Positions 1 through 5,435 of a stretch of DNA of 5,784 nucleotides are shown here, one piece after another (the stretch's first letter is position 1; every line of letters starts with the position of its first letter). This DNA comes from Tardiphaga sp. (lineage in GTDB: Bacteria > Pseudomonadota > Alphaproteobacteria > Rhizobiales > Xanthobacteraceae). The notes beneath the pieces were generated by a model. It saw nothing but the letters and a program-made list of their open reading frames with translations. It searched no databases and was not told the DNA's origin. The stretch covers positions 1 to 5,784 of the forward strand of contig JAQGJY010000261.1 in NCBI GenBank assembly GCA_028290325.1, given 5' to 3'. The position numbers and the translations under genes are program-made.

Positions 1-961
1 CGTCTTCGAACAACGCGAGCAGGAATGTCGGATGCCCATCATGATCCCGCACCACCACGCGGTTGCTGGCCACGGTCCGGCGGCGGCCGTCACGCGTGAT
101 CTCGAACGTGTCGTGGACACAGCCTTCTGGCGCGGCCAAGGCTGAGCGATCGGCCGCTTTGATGATCATCGCATTTTCTGCGGTTAGAATCTCATCGGCC
201 CGCTTGCCCAAAATTTGCGATCGGCTGCGCTGCCAAAAGTTCTCGATGGCGCGATTGGCCAGAATGTAACGGCCGTCCTCGATGCTTTTCGCGGCGATGC
301 AGATCGGCACGTTCTCGATAACCGTTTCGAGAAAGTGCTTCGTGGTGGCCAGCTCGCGCGACAGGGCGATGCGTTCGCTGCAGTCGTCATGAGTCGAGAC
401 GGTGCCACCGCTCGGGAGCGCGCGATGCCTGACCAGGACCGAGCGACCGTCCGGAAGATCAGAGATGTAGCCGGAGTCGGCGCGGGCGCTCTCGCGGAAT
501 TCATCGACGGTCAGATTGATCATGCCGCGCGACCGCCGCAGCTCGATCAGTTCCGGCCCGGTTGCGACACCGGCGATATCGGTCCGTGTCAAACCGTAAA
601 TGTCCAGATAGCGATCGTTGCAGAAAATGATCTGCCGCTTCGCATTGACGATGACGACGCCCTGACCGATGTTGTTCAGCGCCGAGTTCACGATCGCATT
701 GCGGCGGGCCTGCTGCCATTTCATCGCGCGCAAGGCGGACATGGCCCACAGGATGACGGCGGTCAACAGCGCGAAAACGACGAATCCGCCGAGCGCGATT
801 TCCCACAGAATTGTGGGATCGATCTGTTCGTTGATGAGGGCCGTGACAAATTCAGGCGTCGGCGTGCCGGCCGATGCCGGCGACGCGATCATGACGACGA
901 GACTTGCTGCCGCCGAAAGTGCCGCGCCGCTGAAGGCGTCCTGCCCGTTTTTGCCAGTCAT
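1..961 (-). CDS. PAS-domain membrane signalling protein, N-terminal part (runs off left edge)
   Basis: The frame is open from ATG 961-959 to the left edge, giving 320 residues with no stop. A GTG lies immediately before the ATG and a TGA before that, so the start is 961 or 964; GGGTGAG just upstream may serve as the ribosome site. Residues 13-31 look like a signal peptide or first hydrophobic segment ending in SPASA. Residues about 51-77 are a transmembrane helix with Arg/Lys after it. Residues about 89-195 resemble the PAS_7 type (ALNNIGQGVVIVN, IFCNDRYLDIYGL, GGTVSTHDDCSER). A second PAS begins near residue 205 (FLETVIENVP, YILANRAIENFW, ILGKRADEI). In related rhizobial proteins this arrangement commonly precedes GGDEF-EAL cyclic-di-GMP domains, and sometimes a histidine kinase. 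The output domain here is outside the window, so that assignment is inference. It is transcribed divergently from the oxidoreductase. Confidence 0.85.
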   Translation of the reverse strand, partial: MTGKNGQDAFSGAALSAAASLVVMIASPASAGTPTPEFVTALINEQIDPTILWEIALGGFVVFALLTAVILWAMSALRAMKWQQARRNAIVNSALNNIGQGVVIVNAKRQIIFCNDRYLDIYGLTRTDIAGVATGPELIELRRSRGMINLTVDEFRESARADSGYISDLPDGRSVLVRHRALPSGGTVSTHDDCSERIALSRELATTKHFLETVIENVPICIAAKSIEDGRYILANRAIENFWQRSRSQILGKRADEILTAENAMIIKAADRSALAAPEGCVHDTFEITRDGRRRTVASNRVVVRDHDGHPTFLLALFED

Positions 962-1051
962 CACTCACCCGAAGCCTTGGATGATGATTGTTCGCCTCGC
1001 GGGTTGGGATCCGGTAAACGCTCGCCTTGATTGCAAGTGATTTTGATGAGA

Positions 1052-1085
1052 TTGGACGCGATTGGCGCATCATGATTAATGATGA
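1052..1085 (+). promoter_or_regulatory. Candidate promoter with overlapping dyad upstream of the oxidoreductase
   Basis: TTGGAC (1052-1057) and ATTAAT (1075-1080) are 17 bases apart, a sigma-70-like spacing, but they match the consensus hexamers only 3/6 and 4/6. A 16-base near-palindrome, TCATGATTAATGATGA (1070-1085, seven of eight pairs match), covers the -10 position, as an operator could. The implied start near 1087 leaves a leader of about 24 bases before ATG 1111. This is weak evidence from sequence alone. Confidence 0.25.
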
Positions 1086-1110
1086 CTTAACGCGGGGGAT
1101 GGGTCGAAAC

Positions 1111-2217
1111 ATGGACGGAGTCGAATGCATCGTGGTGGGCGCCGGTGTGGTCGGGCTGGCGATCGCACGACGCCTGGCGCAAGACGGCCGTGAGGTCATC
1201 GTCCTCGAGGCCGAGGACGCGATCGGCACCCAGACATCGTCGCGCAACAGCGAAGTCATTCATGCCGGAATCTATTACAAGGCGAATAGCCTGATGGCGA
1301 AGTTCTGTGTCGCGGGCAAACGCGCGCTGTATGATTATTGCCGCGACCACGGCATCGCGCACAACAATTGCGGCAAGCTGATCGTCGCGACCACCCCGAC
1401 GGAAACCGAAAAGCTCGCGGCGATCCGCGCCCATGCCGGCGCCAACGGCGTGGACGATCTGACGACGCTCAGCGGCGCGGAAGCGCGCGCGATGGAGCCG
1501 GCGCTGGCCTGCGACGCGGCGCTGCTATCGCCCTCCACCGGGATCATCGACAGCCATGGGTATATGCTGGCGTTGCGCGGCGATGCCGAAGCCGCCGGCG
1601 CGGCCTTTGCGTTTCTCGCGCCTTTGCTGCGGGCGAAGCATGTCGCGGACGGCTTCGAGGTCGAGGTCGGTGGTGCCGCGCCGATGCAGTTGCACTGTCG
1701 CCTGCTCGTCAATGCGGCCGGACTGGCGGCGACCGCCGTCGCGCGCGGCATCGATGCGATGCCGCTGACGGCGATTCCATCGGCCTATCTCGCCAAGGGC
1801 AACTATTTCAGCTGCAGCGCCCGAGCGCCGTTCTCGCGGCTGATCTATCCGGTGCCGGAGCCCGGTGGGCTCGGCGTGCACCTGACGCTCGATCTCGCGG
1901 GTCAGGCGCGCTTCGGGCCGGATGTCGAGTGGATCGACGCGATCGACTATGCCGTCGATCCAGCGCGGGCGGCGCGGTTCTATCCGGCGATCCGACGCTA
2001 TTGGCCCGGCTTGCCGGACGACGCGTTGATGCCGAGCTATTCGGGGATCCGGCCGAAAATCGTGCCGCCGGCCGTCGCCGTACAGGATTTCATGCTTCAG
2101 GGCCCGCGCGAACATGGCCTGCGCGGTCTCATCAACCTGTTCGGCATCGAGTCGCCCGGGCTGACCGCATCGCTGGCCATCGCGGATCACGTCGCGGAGA
2201 TGGCGGCGTCGGCGTAG
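1111..2217 (+). CDS. FAD-dependent oxidoreductase, L-2-hydroxyglutarate oxidase-like (DAO family)
   Basis: The product has 368 residues. It opens with a Rossmann dinucleotide-binding motif, VVGAGVVG at residues 8-15 (GxGxxG), and an acidic Glu33 at the end of the second strand that should bind the FAD ribose. SSRNSEVIHAGIYY (43-56) closely resembles the flavin-proximal motif of the LhgO/L2HGDH group. Other family-like blocks are STGIIDSHGY (142-151), VNAAG (200-204), YSGIRPK (310-316) and NLFGIESPGLTASLAIA (342-358). Members oxidise 2-hydroxy acids or related substrates using FAD; the actual substrate cannot be read from the sequence, so no symbol is given. I chose ATG 1111 because it places the usual few residues before the first beta strand and has GGGGGAT about 10 bases upstream. 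ATG 1099 and TTG 1027 are in-frame alternatives. Its 3' end converges on the minus-strand DUF465 gene. Confidence 0.9.
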   Translation: MDGVECIVVGAGVVGLAIARRLAQDGREVIVLEAEDAIGTQTSSRNSEVIHAGIYYKANSLMAKFCVAGKRALYDYCRDHGIAHNNCGKLIVATTPTETEKLAAIRAHAGANGVDDLTTLSGAEARAMEPALACDAALLSPSTGIIDSHGYMLALRGDAEAAGAAFAFLAPLLRAKHVADGFEVEVGGAAPMQLHCRLLVNAAGLAATAVARGIDAMPLTAIPSAYLAKGNYFSCSARAPFSRLIYPVPEPGGLGVHLTLDLAGQARFGPDVEWIDAIDYAVDPARAARFYPAIRRYWPGLPDDALMPSYSGIRPKIVPPAVAVQDFMLQGPREHGLRGLINLFGIESPGLTASLAIADHVAEMAASA

Positions 2218-2234
2218 CGACGTCAACGCAACGC

Positions 2235-2269
2235 ATTTCCCATGGAAAATGATCCAAGCAATAGGATCA
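2235..2269. repeat. Two adjoining short dyads after the oxidoreductase gene
   Basis: ATTTCCCATGGAAAAT (2235-2250) is a 16-base palindrome with one mismatched pair. It abuts TGATCC (2250-2255) and GGATCA (2264-2269), a perfect 6-bp inverted repeat around an 8-base loop. Neither is followed by a T-run, so they are not standard intrinsic terminators. They may be RNA 3'-end structures or protein-binding sites. Confidence 0.5.
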
Positions 2270-2276
2270 GCTAAGC

Positions 2277-2330
2277 GACGTCATCGCCCTGCCGTCGCGC
2301 GCATCCGCGCGCTCGCCAGGCGATGACGTC
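2277..2330. repeat. Large nested inverted repeat between convergent genes
   Basis: The arms GACGTCATCGCC (2277-2288) and GGCGATGACGTC (2319-2330) are perfect 12-bp complements. Inside them, CGCGCG (2296-2301) and CGCGCG (2306-2311) form a second stem around a CATC loop. CTAAG (2271-2275) and CTTAG (2339-2343) could extend the base. It sits between the 3' ends of the oxidoreductase and the minus-strand DUF465 gene, where a bidirectional transcript end would be expected, but there is no T-run on either side. It could be a Rho-associated 3'-end stabiliser or a copy of a dispersed palindromic element. Confidence 0.75.
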
Positions 2331-2371
2331 ATTGCTGTCTTAGAGAGGTAAAGCTATGTCGGTGACTGTTG

Positions 2372-2557
2372 TCAGTGAACCGTGTCGCTGACGACGTGCC
2401 GGAGGCGTTCGATCTCGTCGCGGACCATGAGCTTCTTGCGCTTCAATTCGACGATGCGGAGATCGTCCGTCGAAAGATGCACGAGAGCTTCGTGCAGTTG
2501 GGTCTCAAGAACCTTGTGTTTACGTTCCAATTCCACGAGATGAGCCTGTACGGCCAT
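2372..2557 (-). CDS. DUF465 (YdcH-like) small helical protein
   Basis: This is a 61-residue protein starting at ATG 2557-2555. The ribosome site is strong: GAGGAG (2570-2565) ends seven bases before the start. The sequence fits the DUF465/YdcH pattern: a first helix with HLVELERKHKVLE (residues 6-18), a short turn, and a second helix with the conserved basic block ELKRKKLMVRDEIERL (37-52). The family is usually 55-75 residues and is predicted to form a charged helical hairpin or coiled coil in the cytoplasm; its function is unknown. The usual Pro-Asp turn between the helices is replaced by LSTDD. It points away from a second DUF465 gene at 2803-3009, so the two share an upstream region but not a transcript. 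Confidence 0.88.
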   Translation of the reverse strand: MAVQAHLVELERKHKVLETQLHEALVHLSTDDLRIVELKRKKLMVRDEIERLRHVVSDTVH

Positions 2558-2607
2558 ACGAAATCTCCTCGGTTAGATTGAACCTCAGATCGATGTGGAC
2601 GGTCGAG

Positions 2608-2613
2608 TTTATA
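2608..2613 (-). promoter_or_regulatory. Possible -10 element for the minus-strand DUF465 gene
   Basis: Read on the minus strand, TATAAA occupies 2613-2608, about 50 bases before the ATG and ahead of the strong GAGGAG. The best -35-like hexamer, TCGACA (2633-2628), is only 14 bases away, which is too close for a standard sigma-70 promoter. Only the -10 is suggested. Confidence 0.3.
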
Positions 2614-2773
2614 CGACATCTGCGAACTGTCGATGGGGTCGGCGCAGCTCAATTGTCACATTCGCGCGCGGACCCGCCGATATCGGACATCAAACGTGAG
2701 CGCCGCGCGACACCTTGCACCCTTGCGCCGCACAAGCGATATTCGCGCACGCCGCGCGTCACGCGCCCATGAC

Positions 2774-2785
2774 CGATCGCGATCG
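2774..2785. repeat. Perfect 12-bp palindrome before the plus-strand DUF465 gene
   Basis: CGATCGCGATCG is fully self-complementary and ends 17 bases before ATG 2803. It lies where a leader or operator would be. GATCG-rich words are common in GC-rich genomes, so regulation is only a possibility. Confidence 0.45.
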
Positions 2786-2802
2786 AGCCCAAGCCGTACC
2801 TC

Positions 2803-3009
2803 ATGAATGATGATAACGAACGCGATCTCGGCGTGGAATTGGCCCGGCTCCAGCAGGAGCACCGCGACCTCGATGCCGCGATCGATGCCCTGCATCATTC
2901 GCCCGCGCCGGATTTGTTGCGCCTGCAACGCCTGAAGAAGCGCAAACTATATTTGCGCGATCGGATTTCCTACGTCGAAGACCAGATTACCCCCGATATC
3001 ATCGCCTGA
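2803..3009 (+). CDS. DUF465 (YdcH-like) small helical protein, second copy
   Basis: This is a 68-residue protein starting at ATG 2803. An in-frame TGA at 2770-2772 with no other start codon between fixes this start, although the ribosome site is weak. Residues 9-31 form the first helix (LARLQQEHRDLDAAIDALH), PAPD (34-37) is the typical turn, and the second helix carries the conserved LKKRKLYLRDRI (44-55). The C-terminus is ITPDIIA. Family membership is clear and function is unknown. It differs from the minus-strand DUF465 protein at most positions outside the basic block, so the two are old paralogs rather than a recent duplication. It lies 158 bp upstream of purE on the same strand, but a candidate promoter in that gap suggests purEK need not depend on it. 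Confidence 0.88.
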   Translation: MNDDNERDLGVELARLQQEHRDLDAAIDALHHSPAPDLLRLQRLKKRKLYLRDRISYVEDQITPDIIA

Positions 3010-3098
3010 CCAAGCGCTGGCCCGCGATCGCAGGCGCGTTAGTGCTTGCCGGCATTCACCACAAAGATGTAGTGCTTCGCGCCTGCCGGGCAGTGCCC

Positions 3099-3126
3099 TT
3101 GCCCGCTCCGAATGCAATCCTATACT
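3099..3126 (+). promoter_or_regulatory. purEp: Candidate sigma-70-type promoter for purEK
   Basis: TTGCCC (3099-3104) and TATACT (3121-3126) are separated by 16 bases; the -10 matches the consensus at five of six positions. Transcription would begin near 3133, giving a leader of about 35 bases before ATG 3168. It is the best promoter-like match seen in the window. No purine riboswitch or repressor site was recognised in the short leader. Confidence 0.45.
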
Positions 3127-3167
3127 CCTCGGCTAACGCTCTCGAATTTCGCAAAGATTTCGCCTGA

Positions 3168-3656
3168 ATGACCCCTTTTGTCGCCATCATCATGGGAAGC
3201 CAGTCCGACTGGGACACCATGCGCCACGCCGCCGCGACGCTGACCGCGCTCGATATCGCCCATGATTGCCGGATCGTCTCCGCGCACCGCACACCTGACC
3301 GCCTCGTCGCCTTCGCCAGGGGCGCCAAGGCCGCGGGTTACCGCGTCGTGATTGCCGGAGCCGGCGGAGCGGCGCATCTGCCGGGCATGGCGGCCGCGAT
3401 GACGGAATTGCCGGTATTCGGTGTCCCGGTCGAGTCCAAGGCGCTGTCGGGCATTGATTCGCTGTATTCGATCGTGCAGATGCCGGCCGGTGTCCCGGTC
3501 GGCACCCTGGCCATCGGCAAGGCCGGCGCGATCAACGCCGCCCTGCTCGCCGCCGCCGTGCTGGCGCTGCATGACGAGCCGCTGGCGGCGCGGCTGATGG
3601 CCTGGCGCCAGGCGCAGAGCGATGCGGTCGCGGACAAGCCCGAGGGCGCGGTATGA
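3168..3656 (+). CDS. purE: N5-carboxyaminoimidazole ribonucleotide mutase, PurE class I
   Basis: The product has 162 residues, the usual size for a bacterial class I PurE. It converts N5-CAIR to CAIR (4-carboxy-AIR) in de novo purine synthesis, in the cytoplasm, normally as an octamer. The substrate-binding and catalytic signatures are all present: GSQSDW (10-15), SAHRTPDR (38-45, with the catalytic-region His40), GAGGAAHLPGM (64-74) and SKALSGIDSLYSIVQMP (90-106). The partner PurK being next door fits the N5-CAIR mutase type rather than a stand-alone AIR carboxylase. ATG 3168 is chosen because VAIIMGSQSDW then begins at the expected distance. No good Shine-Dalgarno is visible before it; AAAGA about 12 bases upstream is the nearest. 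Its TGA overlaps the purK ATG. Confidence 0.97.
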   Translation: MTPFVAIIMGSQSDWDTMRHAAATLTALDIAHDCRIVSAHRTPDRLVAFARGAKAAGYRVVIAGAGGAAHLPGMAAAMTELPVFGVPVESKALSGIDSLYSIVQMPAGVPVGTLAIGKAGAINAALLAAAVLALHDEPLAARLMAWRQAQSDAVADKPEGAV

Positions 3657-4771
3657 CGGCGGTGCAGGTGACGCTGAAGCCCGGCGATACCATCGGTATT
3701 CTCGGCGGCGGTCAGCTCGGCCGCATGCTGGCGCTTGCCGCCGCGCGGCTGGGGCTGCGGTGTCAGGTCTTTTCGCCCGATCCGGATTCGCCGGCCTTCG
3801 ATGTCGTGCAACACGCCACCTGCGCGGAATATGCCGATGTCGAGGCGCTGGAACTGTTCGCCGCCGACGTCGACGTCGTGACCTATGAATTCGAGAACGT
3901 GCCGGCCGCGTCGGCGCTGATCCTGGCGGCCAGACGCCCGGTGCTGCCGGCCCGCGGCATTCTTGAGACCACGCAGGATCGCCTCGCCGAGAAGGACTTC
4001 GTCACCTCGCTCGGAATCGCCACGGCGCCCTACGCCGACGTCACCTCGGTGGAGACGCTGCACGCGGCGGTCGCGAAGGTCGGTTTGCCCGCCGTCATCA
4101 AGACCCGACGATTCGGCTACGACGGCAAGGGCCAGCGCATCATCCGCGACGGCGACGATCTCGCGCAGGTCTGGGACGAGCTCGCCACCCGCGCCGCGAT
4201 TCTCGAAGGTTTCGTGCCGTTCGAGCGCGAGATTTCCGTTATCGCCGCGCGCAGTCACGACGGTCAGGTCGAATGTTTCGACGTCACCGAGAACGAACAC
4301 AGCGACCATATTCTCAAGACGTCGCGCGCCCCTGCCTCGATTTCCGACGATCTTGCCGCGCAGGCGCGTGATATCGCGGAACGGATCGCGACCGCGCTCG
4401 ATTATGTCGGCGTCCTCGCGGTGGAAATGTTCGTGGTGAGCGACGCGAGCGGGCCGCGGCTGCTGGTCAACGAGATCGCGCCGCGCGTGCATAATTCCGG
4501 GCACTGGACGCTCGACGGCGCGTCGATCTCGCAATTCGAGCAGCATATCCGCGCCATCGCCGGCTGGCCGCTCGGCAAGCCGGTGCGCCATGGCGCGGTG
4601 ACGATGACCAACCTGATCGGCCACGACGTCGATGATGTCAGCCACTGGCTGACCCTGCCCGGCGCGACGGTGCATCTTTACGGCAAGGGCCACGCCCGCC
4701 GCGGCCGCAAGATGGGGCACGTGACCCAGGTCCACGTTGCGCACGTCGAAAACCCAACAAATAAGCCGTGA
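3653..4771 (+). CDS. purK: 5-(carboxyamino)imidazole ribonucleotide synthase, PurK
   Basis: The product has 372 residues, normal for the family. It is an ATP-grasp enzyme that carboxylates AIR with bicarbonate and ATP to give N5-CAIR, which PurE then uses. The N-terminal pre-ATP-grasp fold shows TIGILGGGQLGRML (13-26) and YEFENVP (78-84). The ATP-grasp core shows PAVIKTRRFGYDGKGQ (146-161, with Lys150), EGFVPFEREIS (185-195) and the metal-binding end VNEIAPRVHNSGHWTLD (272-288, with Glu274 and Asn281). Glu258 in LAVEMFV is the other likely metal ligand. The start overlaps the purE stop as ATGA, and GAGGG (3642-3646) sits six bases before it inside purE, so translation is probably coupled. No key residue appears to be missing. 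Confidence 0.97.
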   Translation: MTAVQVTLKPGDTIGILGGGQLGRMLALAAARLGLRCQVFSPDPDSPAFDVVQHATCAEYADVEALELFAADVDVVTYEFENVPAASALILAARRPVLPARGILETTQDRLAEKDFVTSLGIATAPYADVTSVETLHAAVAKVGLPAVIKTRRFGYDGKGQRIIRDGDDLAQVWDELATRAAILEGFVPFEREISVIAARSHDGQVECFDVTENEHSDHILKTSRAPASISDDLAAQARDIAERIATALDYVGVLAVEMFVVSDASGPRLLVNEIAPRVHNSGHWTLDGASISQFEQHIRAIAGWPLGKPVRHGAVTMTNLIGHDVDDVSHWLTLPGATVHLYGKGHARRGRKMGHVTQVHVAHVENPTNKP

Positions 4772-4901
4772 CAGGCCGGGCGGGCGGTGGACATCCATGG
4801 TCCGATCTGGTAAATCCCCGCCCCTGACGTCGAGGATCTGGCCGTAGTCGATCCTTCGCCGTCGCTGAAATTCCAATCCGATCATCAGATCAGGTTCACA
4901 G

Positions 4902-4917
4902 AAGAGGATGCCGCGTG
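4902..4917 (+). promoter_or_regulatory. Ribosome binding site that fixes the rpsU GTG start
   Basis: AAGAGG (4902-4907) is followed by seven bases and then GTG (4915-4917). An ATG at 4908-4910 directly abuts the Shine-Dalgarno, is out of frame, and would encode only nine residues before a stop. The GTG is therefore the real start. Confidence 0.7.
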
Positions 4918-5229
4918 CAGGTTCTCGTTCGCGATAACAATGTCGATCAAGCCCTCAAGGCGCTCAAGAAGAAGATGCAGCGCGAGGGTATCTTCCGCGA
5001 GATGAAGCTCCGCGGCCATTACGAAAAGCCGTCCGAAAAGAAGGCCCGTGAAAAGGCCGAAGCCGTGCGTCGGGCCCGCAAGCTCGCCCGCAAGAAGTTG
5101 CAGCGCGAAGGCCTGCTGCCGATGAAGCCGAAGCCGGTGTTCGGCGCTGGTCCCGGTGGTCCGGGCGCGCGCGGCCCGGGTGCCGGCGGCGCCGGTGCTG
5201 GCGCGGGTGGTCCGCGCGGACCGCGCTGA
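4915..5229 (+). CDS. rpsU: 30S ribosomal protein bS21
   Basis: The product has 104 residues, against about 70 in E. coli. The first 70 or so residues are a full S21: VLVRDNNVDQALKALKKK (3-20), REGIFREMKLRGHYEKPSE (23-41), and a long Lys/Arg-rich helix ending KKLQREGLLP (60-69). S21 binds the small-subunit platform near the anti-Shine-Dalgarno region and helps initiation. Residues 75-104 form a low-complexity Gly/Ala/Pro/Arg tail, seen in many alphaproteobacterial S21 proteins and probably disordered. The start is GTG, supported by AAGAGG at good spacing. The gene lies 143 bp after purK. Only a weak promoter-like pair inside the end of purK was seen (TTGCGC 4737-4742, AATAAG 4760-4765), so read-through from purEK is possible. 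A strong terminator follows. Confidence 0.97.
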   Translation: MQVLVRDNNVDQALKALKKKMQREGIFREMKLRGHYEKPSEKKAREKAEAVRRARKLARKKLQREGLLPMKPKPVFGAGPGGPGARGPGAGGAGAGAGGPRGPR

Positions 5230-5253
5230 GCTTTCAGCCCCGATTTCAATACC

Positions 5254-5281
5254 AAACGCCGGCCGCGAGGCCGGCGTTTTT
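5254..5281 (+). terminator. Intrinsic terminator of rpsU
   Basis: The arms AAACGCCGGCC (5254-5264) and GGCCGGCGTTT (5269-5279) are perfect 11-bp complements around a GCGA tetraloop. The right arm runs into TTTTT (5277-5281). It lies 24 bases after the rpsU stop. The opposite strand offers an A/T-rich flank too, so weak action against the converging gene is possible. Confidence 0.93.
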
Positions 5282-5311
5282 GTTGCGCGAGGTACCGCTG
5301 GCATCCCCCAT

Positions 5312-5332
5312 TGGGCATCGGGCATTAGGCGT
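5312..5332 (+). repeat. Short degenerate 7-bp tandem repeat
   Basis: TGGGCAT, CGGGCAT and TAGGCGT follow one another, three imperfect 7-base units in the gap between rpsU and the converging gene. No role is evident. Confidence 0.45.
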
Positions 5333-5403
5333 GGGAAGCGGCGATCCACTACCCAATGTTCATGCTCTGGACTCTGGCCCCCGTGCGCCTGCGCGGGAAT
5401 AAT

Positions 5404-5435
5404 AATACAGCCCGATGGGTCTGGGCCGCCGTATT
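5404..5435 (-). terminator. Possible weak terminator of the right-end minus-strand gene
   Basis: On the minus strand AATAC (5435-5431) pairs with GTATT (5408-5404), and GCCC (5426-5423) with GGGC (5413-5410), interrupted by an internal loop. The sequence then reads ATTATT. The stop codon of the minus-strand gene is inside the stem. The stem is imperfect and the T-tract broken, so this is tentative. Confidence 0.3.

Noticed and set aside
215..1030. A 271-codon plus-strand frame over the left end
   Set aside because: It lies opposite the PAS protein, whose own frame is open throughout and carries recognisable domains. The composition is Arg/Asp-rich with no family motif.
1338..2252. Long plus- and minus-strand frames within the oxidoreductase gene
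   Set aside because: They are out-of-frame shadows, Arg-rich and without motifs, while the main frame carries the full FAD enzyme signature.
2369..2581. A 70-codon plus-strand frame opposite the minus-strand DUF465 gene
   Set aside because: It starts at TTG without a ribosome site and is antisense to a gene with a strong Shine-Dalgarno and family match.
4778..4823. GGGCGGG and CCCGCCC inverted repeat after purK as a terminator or rpsU leader structure
   Set aside because: It is a 7-bp GC-only stem with a 32-base loop and no T-run, so chance pairing is likely in this composition.
3338..4885. A 515-codon open frame on the minus strand opposite purE and purK
   Set aside because: It is antisense to two clearly conserved enzymes and shows Arg/His/Asp-rich composition with no recognisable motif, typical of a mirror frame in GC-rich coding DNA.
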